A stretch of 64,000 nt of DNA. Origin: Verpa conica (taxonomy: Eukaryota; Ascomycota; Pezizomycetes; Pezizales; Morchellaceae). Shown here piece after piece: positions 1 to 10,523 of the stretch. The stretch is taken from positions 1,178,001 through 1,242,000 of the forward strand of contig JAUFSD010000019.1 in NCBI GenBank assembly GCA_033030425.1. The letters are read 5' to 3'. Every line of letters begins with the position of its first letter. Position 1 is the first letter of the stretch. Below the pieces are notes generated by a model. The model was not told where the DNA came from, made no database searches, and saw only the letters and a list, made by a program, of their open reading frames with translations. The position numbers and the translations under genes are program-made.

Positions 1-939
1 TTTCGAGTATAGCAGGAAGCGATAGAACTTGTGGTTTTGAGGCTAGGTATGGCTGACGTGTTCGATATTTGGTTAAGGGGGTGGAAAAAGGACTGTAAGA
101 GTAGTGTGTAGCTTGTAGACATGAACATGTAGGATAATCATCTTGAAGCTAATCAGCAACCAGACCGAACTTAAGTACCTCTAACTGAATTTTAATACTC
201 TATCACCGTTTTGTATAACTTAAGCTTTCATGTGACCTCCATCGTGCAACTTGGAACGAGTGATTTCTGGTGACCATAAACAGGTTTCCGTAGAGATGGA
301 GATATTAAACTATACTACAGAAACCCAAAGAGAATAAACAAGAATCAAATCCAGTCGAGAGTTTCACACCACATATATATAGCTTTATCCCCCGTTTCCT
401 TTTACTCTGAGAGCAAATAATACCCAGACCATTGAAAATAAAAATAAAAGATGAAAATAAAAAAAAAGTGTCTCCCAGGGGCTGAACCGCGGACCGTTTC
501 TCACTTGTCCCAGAATAAGTGCGACTAGGCTTCCCGGTATACCGGTAGGCCATCTTCACCTGAAAGTATTGGTATACTTTGTACTTTTGAGGTGTGTTAA
601 GGGGGGCTCTTGGCCTTTTTTATTTTTTCTTTTCTTTTCACAATGACAATACAACTGAGAAACCACACCTAAAAGGTCGAATACCATCAGAGGATACTAT
701 AGTCTTAGGCTGATTGAAGTAAAGTATCTGAATCCAGTTTTTATAAGATATCAGTAGAAAAGAGTGGTATCCCCAAGACACCCGCCAGATACAAGAACTG
801 GCGTTGGCTTCTTTTTCATTGCGCAGACATATTTTTCTACGCGGAAACACCTACTAGAAGAAATAAAGAAACCAATATACTACTATTAGACCACACAGAC
901 ACTTTGACAAGAACTACAATATATTTTTCTATACACATC
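1..939. other. Intergenic, left edge
   Basis: No convincing gene. The ORFs here are short and have no family resemblance. The one notable stretch is a possible RNA polymerase III unit on the minus strand near 459-559, listed separately. The 3' end of BET2 lies at 940, so the right part is its 3' untranslated and downstream region. Confidence 0.6.
459..559 (-). ncRNA. Possible Pol III-type unit or tRNA-derived SINE fragment
   Basis: Reading the minus strand there is an A-box-like TGGCCTACCGG (552-542), then a B-box-like GGTTCAGCCCC (488-478), then a run of nine T (467-459) that would serve as a Pol III terminator. Each box has about one mismatch to the consensus. The A-box overlaps a perfect 12-base palindrome CCGGTATACCGG (534-545). 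I could not fold the stretch into a cloverleaf: the T-arm does not pair and there is no matching acceptor stem. It is therefore not a functional tRNA; a degraded tRNA-derived SINE or chance are the alternatives. Confidence 0.2.
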
Positions 940-2019
940 TCAAACCGATTCATTATAACTCCCCAAGACCCTCTGCGTAACCTCCTTCGGCATACAATAC
1001 ACCGGATCAACCTCTTTAAGTCCCGGATAACCCAACAGACTCAACCCAGCAACACCAAAGAGAGTATGAAAAACATCCGCCACATCACCCTTCCTATCCG
1101 CGATTCCACCCTGCTCATCGTCCTGACAGCCCAATATAAACTGTACCAACTTATCTCTATCGATCCAATGCAACTTCCCAATCATCACCAAGCTGCTCAG
1201 CACCCACCACGAATAACACACATCCTCGAGTTTCTCAGGACGACCGTTTAAGCCGCCGTTGGGCAGTTGTCGCTCACAGAGCCAGTCGCCGAGCAGATTA
1301 ATTTGATCTTCGGACATCTCTGTCTCCAGGACGCCCGCGATCTTGAGGGCGCCAAGACAGGTGAAGATCTGACCAGCGTGGGATTCGGCCGATGGGGCCA
1401 TTCCGAAGCCTCCATCGGGGTTCAGGCATCGTACGATGTAAGAGATCGCCAGGGGGACGTTGACGGATTTGTTTTTTAGCTCGCCGAGAAGACTTAGGGC
1501 GTTGAGGGCGCAGTAGATGAATCTTGTGTCCATCTCGCCCCATTCGTCGCCTGTGAAGCAGCCTGTGTCGTGGTTCTGTAGGCTGGCGATGTAAGAGACG
1601 ACATTGGGGGTGGAGATTGTGTCGAGTGCGTCTACGGTGGCTAGGATCTGGATCGCGGATAGTGTGTAGAGTATGTGGGCGTCGTGGCCGGGACTTGCGC
1701 CGAAGCCGCCGTGGGGGTGTTGGCAGGATTTTACAAACTCGATTGTGGCATCGCGGGGGAGGGCGGTGGGGTGGTTGAGGAGGTGCAGTGCTGTTAGGCC
1801 CCAGTAGACGCCGGAAACACGTAGATGGGCGGTTAGGTGGTAGTCTAGACGATCTTTGTGGACGTCTAGGGATTTGATGTAGGATACATGTTTGTTGATG
1901 TGGAGGAGTGTGTCTGTCATTGTGAAGATGTGGGGTGAACTTGGGGGGTGAATGAGGCTCAAGTGATTTCCCATGATGACGTTTGACCCTAGCCCTGGAA
2001 CACCTGGCTTGGCAGACAT
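940..2019 (-). CDS. BET2: Geranylgeranyl transferase type II beta subunit (Rab GGTase beta)
   Basis: Catalytic beta subunit of the enzyme that attaches geranylgeranyl groups to C-terminal cysteines of Rab/Ypt GTPases, working with an alpha subunit (Bet4) and Rab escort protein in the cytosol; this is what lets Rabs sit on membranes. One uninterrupted ORF of 359 residues shows the alpha-alpha barrel repeats of prenyltransferases, each with a Gly-rich turn (GGFGASP near 104, GCFTGD near 153, GGFGMAP near 203, GGLNGR near 255, GGIADR near 304). The zinc ligands are present: D266 and C268 in DVCYSWW, H318 in DVFHTLFG. The C-terminal DPVYCMPK is typical of Bet2. Start: the first Met (2019) gives a 33-residue extension not expected in the family. 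The Met at 1920, in a good ACAATGAC context, gives 326 residues, close to yeast Bet2, and is probably the true start. Confidence 0.96.
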   Translation of the reverse strand: MSAKPGVPGLGSNVIMGNHLSLIHPPSSPHIFTMTDTLLHINKHVSYIKSLDVHKDRLDYHLTAHLRVSGVYWGLTALHLLNHPTALPRDATIEFVKSCQHPHGGFGASPGHDAHILYTLSAIQILATVDALDTISTPNVVSYIASLQNHDTGCFTGDEWGEMDTRFIYCALNALSLLGELKNKSVNVPLAISYIVRCLNPDGGFGMAPSAESHAGQIFTCLGALKIAGVLETEMSEDQINLLGDWLCERQLPNGGLNGRPEKLEDVCYSWWVLSSLVMIGKLHWIDRDKLVQFILGCQDDEQGGIADRKGDVADVFHTLFGVAGLSLLGYPGLKEVDPVYCMPKEVTQRVLGSYNESV

Positions 2020-3838
2020 TTGAGATCACTCGGGAATGCTTTTTGTGAAATTGTTGGCATCGCTGTATTGTTATTATGGAAACATGCATTGATTGTAGTT
2101 ATAGGTTATATATATTCAAAGCAATATACAATAAGCTCTACTACTTTCCAGCAACAACCCCACCGAGTACAGCCGACCCAACGTCAGCTTTATAAACACC
2201 CCCTCTACAAAAACAAAGAACCATATCCCTCATACCCCAAACCACTCTACTTGATATTCCTCCTCACCTACTACTCCCCCACACATTTATAGAATCACAC
2301 CCCATCACTCGCCCTTCAAACGCACGTACCAAAAAAACCACAACCCTAACTATCACAATCCCCACAAATCAAATACAACCCCTAAAAACCACAGAAACAT
2401 TAACCAGCATAAAACATACACCAAAAACCACAGCACCCCCAAATATCCCCCCCCTCCAGTCATTCAGCCGCACCGATCTTGTAAAAGCACAAGAGGAAAA
2501 GCACCTACCCATATAACTAGCTAGCTAACTGATATACATCTAACTAGGCAAACATCCAGCGCCCTCTCACAGTACAGCCTCTTAATTCCCTCTCTCAAAT
2601 AAAAATATCTAGCCTTAAGAACCACTAACTCCCCTCACCAAAGGTGCGAAAAAAAACAAAAAAAAACACAAACCAATAAAAAAAACCCAAATACCCCACA
2701 CTAAAATGAGTAATTTTCTTTCCCCTCCGCAGTAGATGTGCAAAAGAAAAACATTGGCGATGGTGGTATCGTTTAGTAATCGCGCATAAAAGTATCTCGA
2801 TCCTGAGTGAGGCTGATCATGTGAAAGAGGCTCAACAAGATACACAACATGAATCCTCCTCCCCCCATCACTCACAACAAATAACATCATTATAAAAGTA
2901 ATTATACCGGCGCGACACAATTGAAGAATGGTTGTGGATTATGTATATACTCATACCCTATATATGTCCCCGGGGGAGGGGATTCCAGACCAATGTGTAT
3001 GGTAGGTGTTTGTATTCATCGATCATAGGTATATAAACCATCATAGAGCATATTCAGACGTTCGAATTGTGCGGTGGAAAAAGGGTAAAGAAAAACATCA
3101 CGTCGACCCCCCTTACTCAGGCGCGATCACTCGGTCATGGCTTCATGCCTCATCACTATAGTCCTCGAGTGATTTTCCATGTCCTCCTGCGTCACAGTTC
3201 AGTACTCGTACCTAATTTCGCCCATCACAGCTTCATACTCGTCCTAGTGACTTTTCGCTCAGTCGTCCCAGAGTACAAGGAGCCCATTCTAATGGTGTTT
3301 CGCTACATTGTGTTCCACCGGAAATCCGTACTATAGTGGGATAGGTAATATTGACAGGTAGACAAGATGTAGTCTGTGTAATTGCGTTCGATTTCGTATA
3401 TCATCAACCCCAAATCACTCCAAAGACAAAAACAAAAACGTTTCCAAACAAGAGGCCAACTGAGAGGGAAAAAAAAGAAATGGATAAAAACGTTGACACC
3501 CTACGACCCGATAAAGAAACAAATATATGTATCACGTCCAACGATCCCAAGGCCTCCAAATTGGCCCTTCTGTTTTGATTCTAAACGAGGGCACTGTGCT
3601 CGCACCGCATACGCACTCAAACAGGGGAAAACGAGAGACAAAAATCATAGCAAATATAGGGAAGGATAGCAGATGCAGGAAAAAAGGAAGCATAAGCAAG
3701 ACACACGGTACTCCAAAGTATTTACAACCATCCCTTACTGATGCGGAAAAACGAATGCCTTGGAGGGTAATGATACTGGTATTGGGCGATTCGTTTTATC
3801 GGAAGCTTTTTTTTTTGTTCAGTTTTGGGAATTTTTAT
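2020..3838. other. Intergenic between BET2 and the zinc-finger-like gene
   Basis: Holds the upstream region of BET2 (C/A-rich, with TATA-like stretches around 2105-2115) and, from about 3350, what is probably the 3' untranslated region of the gene ending at 3839. ORFs here are short, low in complexity and unlike known families. I see no RNA gene or transposon structure. Confidence 0.5.
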
Positions 3839-4836
3839 TTATTCGAATGCAGATAGTAGGATGCCAGAGAAGTACTGTCATGAGTTAGTACACAAATATA
3901 AACGCTGGCTGGAGGATAAAATTCCCGACATACCTCGCTAGCTTCCTTTGCTTGCTTCTCTTGCCATTCCTTCTCCCACATATTTACCTTATCCTCAATC
4001 TCCTTCTCGTTGGTAAGACCCTTTTTCCGGGCCCTAGCACGGAAGTTTGATAGTCTAGCTGAGGTTTTTGCACGTTCTGGATTCTTCTTACGGTAATCCG
4101 AGCTAGAAATTCGGTTACGTTCTACAGGTGTACCTTTCGGTTCTATATCATGACATTAGTACATTAAGAAAGAAAGTTTTTCTTTTAAAGAAAAAAAGAA
4201 AGAAAATGTGGGGGGGGGAAAGTACTAACCAGCCTCTTCTTTCATAAGCGAATGAGCCTCACCATGAGCCTTTTCAAATTCCTCTTTATCCGGCAACCCA
4301 CGCGTCGCGTAATATTTAAGATGATGCCATAGACTTTGTCTCGGGTTGCGACCCGTGAACGTTTGGCCGCATCCCTTGACGGGACATTTGAGAGTAGTAG
4401 TACCAACCGAGCTACCGCCGGGCGAGGATGACTTTTCAACACGACCCGACGCGACGCGGTTGATCTTATTTTTGGGAGTTTTAGGGGTTTTAGGAGTTGA
4501 CTTTGGCCTTATGGGGGGTCTTGGAGGGGGGGAGTTTTCTTCGGGCTCATACTCTGACGCGGTAGGCGAGTGATAAGTGGTGTTCTCAGGCTCTGCCGTC
4601 ACGGGGTCAGCACTCGGTGTTGGCGGGCGAGAAGATGGCAACAGCGATGGCAACGGCGCCACGGGAGCCGGAGCAGACTCTTCCGGGGCAGCAGCGACGA
4701 TGAGAGGAGCCTGAGGAGCGGGGTTATTTGAATCGGCAATAGGTTGAGCAGAGATAGGGACAGGCTGGGGCATGGGAAGTTCAGGCTTGTCAATATCCAT
4801 AGCAGTTGTGGTTGAGGTTGACGTAGGGTCTGCCAT
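3839..4836 (-). CDS. C2H2-like zinc-finger domain protein, fungal, three exons
   Basis: Exons 4836-4230, 4142-3934 and 3874-3839 join in phase to give 283 residues. The introns carry GT..AG ends and the second has a TACTAAC branch site. Residues 1-145 are Pro/Ser/Thr-rich and look disordered. Residues 151-172 form a finger-like motif, CPVKGC then WHHLKYY, in which two Cys are clear but the His pair is atypical. It is followed by a charged segment (LPDKEEFEKAHGEAH). Exon 2 is basic and helical (NFRARARKKGL, then an acidic Glu/Lys stretch). I recall similar fungal proteins with the 'RQSLWHHLKYYA' core annotated only as hypothetical. A nucleic-acid-binding role is inference. Start: the ORF stays open to 5187, but the Met at 4836 (MADPTSTST) follows a C-rich leader and is preferred. 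Confidence 0.75.
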
Positions 4837-4845
4837 AGTGAGTGA

Positions 4846-5000
4846 GGGACGGTGATGAAGATGTGGGGAGAAGGGAGGGGAAGAGGGAAGAGGGATGGGG
4901 AGGGGGGGAGGGGAGGGGGGGGGGATGGAGGGGATGGGGGGGGGGGATAGGTTGTATGAGATGAAGATAGAAGATAGAATTGAGTGGGGGGGGGGAATGG
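4846..5000. repeat. Long G-run tract (C-rich leader of the minus-strand gene)
   Basis: On the plus strand this is a nearly pure purine tract with many runs of 3-11 G; the minus strand is C/T-rich. It sits just upstream of the preferred start (4836) of the zinc-finger-like gene, where fungal genes often have pyrimidine-rich leaders. It could form G-quadruplexes on the template strand and may influence transcription, but that is inference. Confidence 0.6.
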
Positions 5001-5448
5001 ATAAGTGAATGGGGTGGTTGAGTAGTGGAGTGTCGGGTGAGTGAGTGGGAGAGGAAGAGTGAGAGTCGATGCTGCGAGCGAGTGCGAGGGTGTGTGTGGA
5101 CGTGTGTGGGCTGACAGGAAACTGCATCAGGCTAGACGGCCCTGGGCTTATGTAAGAGAGAGAAAGTGTTGTTTTTGGAACGGCCACGCGTCATTCCCGG
5201 TCACTCACCTCTCCCCTCACACGGCGCTCACTCGCTGTTTCCACTCTGGTACATGTGCAGTGTGCAGGCTGAGATGTACCGCGCTTGCCGCATGGAAGCC
5301 TTGTGGGATGTGGCAGATGAGGTCTAGCTACAGAGTAATTGAAACAATACCCCAGCTGCAGTCTACAATTGAAACCTTCAGTACTTTTGAAATCTCAAGT
5401 AGTAGAAGGTGTGGGATACATGTAGATCTCTAGAGTGAGATAGTAAGA

Positions 5449-5500
5449 ATGCGAGAGTGCGAGAATGCGATAGTGTGCGAGAGATGTAACAGTGCGAGAT
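5449..5500. repeat. Short degenerate tandem repeat, GCGAGA/AATGCGA type
   Basis: Five or so imperfect copies of a TGCGAGA-like unit follow one another (gcgagagtgc, gagaatgcga, tagtgtgcga, gagatg, agtgcgagat). It is a small simple repeat with no sign of function. Confidence 0.6.
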
Positions 5501-7233
5501 GGCACATTGCCACTTGGGCCCCAGGTTAGAAAGTTCACTTCACGCGCCCTATCTTTAGGCCGAGCCAACCTCAGGACGAATCCGCCTTCTTCTGCCGATC
5601 GAGATAAACAATGCAGGCAGCAACAAGGCTGCCGTGGGGCAAAGTGCAATTCAGATCCCCTCGATTACCTAAACTAATCAAGAACATCAATGCACACTTT
5701 TTGTATGTATATAGAAAACCCAGACTCTTCTCTGCCATCCATTACTATAGTGACCATACTATACGCTCATCCTACTATTAAAGAAAAGAAAAAAAAAGTG
5801 TGACTCCAAGTACATTATACCGAGCCACGACGATATAGTACACTTTCCACTCTTCGGTTGTATCGGCACTAGGTGGTTGGTCATCTCGCTGGCAACCCTC
5901 CCCCCTCCCCGAGGTCCCCCCCCCCAGAGTTACATACGAGGGTAGGTCTCGGTTTCACGCACAGACATACATGTAATCTATAATGCTTGATGTTGTGCTA
6001 ATAGCTGACCCGTTGCTACCGCTGTGGGGGCTGTAAACGAGAGGGGTTGATCTGTAGCCAAGACATGATCTGGCGTCATGCATTCTCACTCACATGTCAT
6101 TCATGCGGGCTATCCACTATGCTCGCCTCCTATATTGCGGGGGTGAGCTCGTGCGGCGAAAGAAAATGGGTGGTCATCATACAAGACGATGTCTGTCCGC
6201 TTTTTACCGAGTGTTGGTGTAGGTCTGAGGGGGTGTCTACTACAGTTTAGTGGGCGGGAGATGGGGGGGAGTGATCAAAGACCCCAGTCAGGAAAGGACT
6301 ATGATGTCTTGATCAGCAAAGATGAAACGGAGTCAAGGCTTCCTAAGTCTAAGCCAATAATCTAATCCCCTGGTAAGCTAATAGAACTCCCAAACACGAA
6401 TTAACACCACCTCCGACCTTCTATACGATAGAATGGACTACAATAAGCTAGGCTTTTCTGCCATACATATAATATATTAATACCCACAAATCCGAGGTTC
6501 CTACCCATTATGGAGGGAAACGGAGCACTCTACCGTCCTCTCACCTCGCATTTTGTACTCCCCACTAGCGTCCGCTTATTCTTTTCTTTCATCTTACGTT
6601 TAATAACCATTCTCAATCTTAGATAAGCATAAGGGCTGTAAATAATCTTACCCGCGTCAGTGAAACATATCATAGTATATTCACACTCTATCACTCGGTG
6701 CACTCGGACCTGAGTGCAACTTGATGAACAGTAGGTCCGTGCGTCACGGATGAGTGATGTATCATGATCGTCAACTATAGTGGCTTTAGGCACTAAGTTC
6801 TTGCTCCTTCTAAGAGTGGTTTAGGGAGCCGTGAGTGGTTTTTTATGTAGCTAGATAGGGTATCCTACTTATAGAGGGGAAGGATGTATTTTCGGGGAGC
6901 TCTCTACCGCCGGGAGAGCGGTGCTATACATAGGTGGGTTTCCTACGCTAGAATAATATAAAAGGGAGTTAAGATGAAAGTGAAGAAATACAGGTTGGTG
7001 ATATAAAAAATATAGGAAATATATACAAAAATAAAATAAAGCTTCACTTCATGTAATAACTCCCACCCTCCACAAACACAACTCCTTTTGAACACTATGC
7101 AGCTAAGGAAAGTATAATGCATAAAAAGAAAAGCATCTAACCACCTTGTAAAAATACAAAACAAGCCCACCGCAATGCCCATGCCTCTATCCTTATCCCA
7201 CCATATATACATTTTCAATGAGAAATACAAAAT

Positions 7234-9714
7234 CTATTCCTGTTTCACCTGGCCCTTACCCTTCTTATTTTCAGAATTCAACTTCGTAGGTGTATTCGTC
7301 CTTTGTTCTTTAGCCTCATTCTTTCCTTCCTTATTTTTCCTCTTCTCTTCTTTAGCCACCGAGTCCCTTGCTCTATCAACCACCTTTCCTTCTGTTGCCA
7401 CCACTTTCCCTTCTTTAACTCCCTTCTTCTCTTCAACTCCTTTTCTTGTTTTCCTATTCCCTTCTTTAGATTCCGGGTTTCTTTCTTTACCAACCACCTT
7501 TCCTTCTCTTTTCACTATTTCCCTTTCTTTGACTCTCTTCTTCTCTTCAGCTAGCACTGCTCCTTCATCAACCCCCTTTCTTGCTTTCTTAGCCCTCCCC
7601 TCCCTTCTTTTTTTAACCACCTTCCACGGTCCCTTAGTCCCGGCTTTTCCCTTTTTAATCTCTTTTCTTCCATTAACCTCTTCCTCTCCTATAGCCCCCT
7701 TCCTTTCTTTAGCCACCGTCTTCCCTTCAACCCCCACTACCCCCTCTTTAACCTCCATAATTCTCTCCTTAACTCCCATCCCTTCTCCCTTAATCTCCCC
7801 CCTTCCCCCTCTGTTAACCCCTGTCCTTTCTTCCACTGCCTGAGCTATCTCCTGTTGCCGTTGTTCTGCAAGATCCTGTCGTATATCACCCCCACTAACA
7901 CTCGCAGGACGAATGTCGTCCATGCGGCGGGAGATAACATCATGCCAAACCTGAGATTTTGTGGCATCTGAAGTAGGCCGATACCTTCTGTGGTGCTGTT
8001 TCAAATACTCTAAAGGAGTATCAATATCCCATGCTCTCTTTAATGCATCTAGAATTTCCAACCCTCCGCTTTCATCATTTCTTCTCTGCCCCCTGATGTG
8101 TGGTGTTTTATTCTCTCTCCTAACCCACAAACCTTTGGTCTTGTTAATGCTGGCCAGTACCTCCTCTCTATTAAACCCTCTATCAATAGCCAAAGCAAGC
8201 ACCCCTTCGTGCATCTCCTTCTGCCCACAGGCTTGACACAGCTTCAGCATCTGGTGAAACGCCCTAATATCCATTGGGTTACCTGTCTGATTGAAGCGCC
8301 AGTCCTCATCTAGCCTCATCAAACCTTTCCAAGCACGCAGACCACTATCCCAGTCCTTCATCTCGGTCCATAGGCGCATGAGAGAAGTGAGTAGATAAAG
8401 ACTTGGTTCAGGGAACTCTGGGCATTCCCGTTCCATAGCACGTAACCAAACACGGACCTGTTGAACATCACCGAAACGAGCGGCACCATGAATAAATGAC
8501 TCGAGGACCATCTTACTTCGGGCTTTCTGTTCTCGTGTTTTTCTTCTCCGGAAGCTTCCAAATCCCCACCACATTGCCATGTTCCTGTGAGCTGTGATCT
8601 TGGTGATACGCTCGAACCCTACGCGGTCGGCGCTTTTGATGCAGAGGTTGACCATGCGAGCTACGGTGCCTTCGTCCGGTTTGATACTACTCTCGACCAT
8701 GTTACGGAATACCATGTGCGCAAGGGAGCTGTGGCGGACTTGCGTAAGGCCTTGAATGAGGGAGTTGTAAGTGTGTACATTCGGCGGGGATGGGGAGGTA
8801 AGGAGGTTGTAGCATATTCTCGGGATGAGTGCCGGTAGAGGTGGGCGAGTGAATAGTAGAAGCCTGATAGAGCGGTTGAGAGCAGCCACCTCATTGGTAG
8901 AAGTGTAGTTTGGGAAGGGCGGGAAATAAGGCGTTAATAAAGGGATTGGAGAGGTCGAGGGATCGGTTTGGATTTCGGACGCGAGGGTGGATTCATAGTA
9001 GTGAGTGGTAATGTAGGCGAGAGTTTTCTTTAGTAATTCGACTTCCTCTGCTAGGGATTTCCTGAGGTCTTCAGCTTCACTTCTTGATTCCGGGGTTCTA
9101 TAGCGAGTTCTGACTCGACTCCGCTCAATTTGTTGATGCGCGATCTTTGCCCGTAATTCTCGGCACAGGCGGTCATGCTCAAGGAAACGAGAGGTCAATT
9201 TTACGGTAGATTTTTCAATTGAGAGGAGTACTTCCTTAGAAACTGTGCGCTCTCTGGGGTGTGATCCCCGTGTACCAGGAGAAGAATGTATCCGTGACTG
9301 TCTCTGGTAATCCTGCTCCCTGGAGTTATCGGATGACGGCATAAACCCAGTGTTTGACTGCATGTCCGGAAACTCTTCGGCATGCAATTGACTCGATCTC
9401 TGTCCCTTTCTCCTCCTACTCTCTGCCGACCTCTCTGAAACCATTCCCCCTCCTCTTTCCCCTCTATTCTTCCTTTGTGGATTTCTATTATGCTGCTGCT
9501 CTTCCCCATCTCTCGTCGGAACCCCAGACACAGCCGAGTAAAACCGCTTATAAAACTCGCCAAACTTTCTTTTTAATGGACAATTATCGACAGCCGTTCC
9601 AGCATTACAGCAGCCTGTTGTCCCCGTGTTTGTGTTTGGTGTTTTCGATAATCTGCAGGAATAAGAAATTGGGAAACGTCGGGTGAGAGAGGCTCTGGAA
9701 AGGAAAGGTTGCAT
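7234..9714 (-). CDS. PPR-type (pentatricopeptide repeat) protein, probably mitochondrial
   Basis: Single-exon ORF of 826 residues. The N-terminus (MQPFLSRASLTRRFPISYS) is rich in Arg, Ser and hydrophobic residues with no acids, as in mitochondrial presequences. Residues 155-240 are charged and likely coiled coil. A clear PPR motif lies at about 311-345 (NVHTYNSLIQGLTQ then AHMVFRNMVESSIKPDEGT), followed by more helical, PPR-like pairs to about residue 520 (ALYLLTSL-type and AFHQMLKLCQACG). PPR proteins bind organellar RNA in processing, stability or translation; which RNA cannot be told. From about residue 620 to the end the protein is almost entirely Lys, Glu, Gly, Val and Arg with degenerate repeats (KEGKVV, EGKVVD), an unusual tail. 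Its codons make the plus strand strongly pyrimidine-rich there. Confidence 0.82.
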   Translation of the reverse strand: MQPFLSRASLTRRFPISYSCRLSKTPNTNTGTTGCCNAGTAVDNCPLKRKFGEFYKRFYSAVSGVPTRDGEEQQHNRNPQRKNRGERGGGMVSERSAESRRRKGQRSSQLHAEEFPDMQSNTGFMPSSDNSREQDYQRQSRIHSSPGTRGSHPRERTVSKEVLLSIEKSTVKLTSRFLEHDRLCRELRAKIAHQQIERSRVRTRYRTPESRSEAEDLRKSLAEEVELLKKTLAYITTHYYESTLASEIQTDPSTSPIPLLTPYFPPFPNYTSTNEVAALNRSIRLLLFTRPPLPALIPRICYNLLTSPSPPNVHTYNSLIQGLTQVRHSSLAHMVFRNMVESSIKPDEGTVARMVNLCIKSADRVGFERITKITAHRNMAMWWGFGSFRRRKTREQKARSKMVLESFIHGAARFGDVQQVRVWLRAMERECPEFPEPSLYLLTSLMRLWTEMKDWDSGLRAWKGLMRLDEDWRFNQTGNPMDIRAFHQMLKLCQACGQKEMHEGVLALAIDRGFNREEVLASINKTKGLWVRRENKTPHIRGQRRNDESGGLEILDALKRAWDIDTPLEYLKQHHRRYRPTSDATKSQVWHDVISRRMDDIRPASVSGGDIRQDLAEQRQQEIAQAVEERTGVNRGGRGEIKGEGMGVKERIMEVKEGVVGVEGKTVAKERKGAIGEEEVNGRKEIKKGKAGTKGPWKVVKKRREGRAKKARKGVDEGAVLAEEKKRVKEREIVKREGKVVGKERNPESKEGNRKTRKGVEEKKGVKEGKVVATEGKVVDRARDSVAKEEKRKNKEGKNEAKEQRTNTPTKLNSENKKGKGQVKQE

Positions 9715-10523
9715 ATCTTCTTCTCCTCCAGCGCCATTTGGTAGGAGGGGAAGGAGCTTATTACTACTGGAAGTTCAGGATTGAGATGAGAGGGGGGGGG
9801 ATTTGGTCAATTGTTGATCAATTGAAGTTGTTTTTTTTGTTTTTCTCCGTGGAATCTTTTTTTTTCTTTCTCGGTGTTAGGTGGAGGGACTGTTTGATCA
9901 TTCGATGTTGTGTTGGAACAATTTTTTTCCCTCCGAGTGGGAGGGGCAGGGGTGTGGTGGGGTGTTTGCTGAGTCAGGTGGTGGCCTCCCCTCCTCTTGG
10001 CGGTGTAAGAGCCGCGGGTATGGTACAATATGTTTGGCAGGAAGACTGGGCTTTGGCTTCATTCTGGATCACCCAATTGAAAGTGTGTATGTTAAGACAT
10101 GTTTTGATACACATGGGAAGTAGTTCGTGAGGTCGTAGAGTTATTCAGATGTGGGTTTAGATGGCCTTGTTTTGTGCTGGGACACTAATGTTTGTGTATG
10201 AACAGAGAAAATCCCGTTCATGGAGCTGGAGGTTTATCTTAAGGAAATGTCGTTATTTCCTTACTATATTCGTCATTTACCGAGGCCCAAAAACTTCGAG
10301 TCCCATAAATAAGGAAATAGTTATTATATACCTGCTTCACTAGCCAATTCATAAGAGTCCCACCAAAGCACCTAAGAAATTACAGGATAAAGAAATACAA
10401 AAAAACTAGTTACAGGAATAGCGCGACCGGCAACAAGATAAGGTCATAACCTGAAATAAAAAAAACAAGTTGGTATAAGAAACACATGTACTCGAAGATC
10501 CAGTTCAATGCCTTATGAGAGAT
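9715..10523. other. Intergenic between PPR gene and NmrA-like gene
   Basis: The two flanking genes are both on the minus strand, so this is the promoter side of the PPR gene (G- and T-rich near 9780-9870) and the 3' side of the NmrA-like gene. Short ORFs near 9738-10130 have no recognisable features. Confidence 0.5.

Larger units (their letters stand above)
4837..7233. other. Intergenic between the zinc-finger-like gene and the PPR gene
   Basis: Contains the G-tract leader (4846-5000), a short GCGAGA-type repeat (5449-5500), and otherwise unremarkable sequence. ORFs up to 130 codons lie on the plus strand opposite the leader, but they have no family resemblance. The last 200-300 bases are AT-rich and are probably the 3' untranslated region of the gene ending at 7234. 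Confidence 0.5.

Noticed and set aside
1298..2089. 263-codon minus-strand ORF overlapping BET2
   Set aside because: Another frame of BET2; Arg/Pro/His-rich shadow.
7175..7843. 222-codon plus-strand ORF
   Set aside because: Opposite strand of the K/E-rich tail of the PPR gene; Phe/Ser/Leu-rich and featureless.
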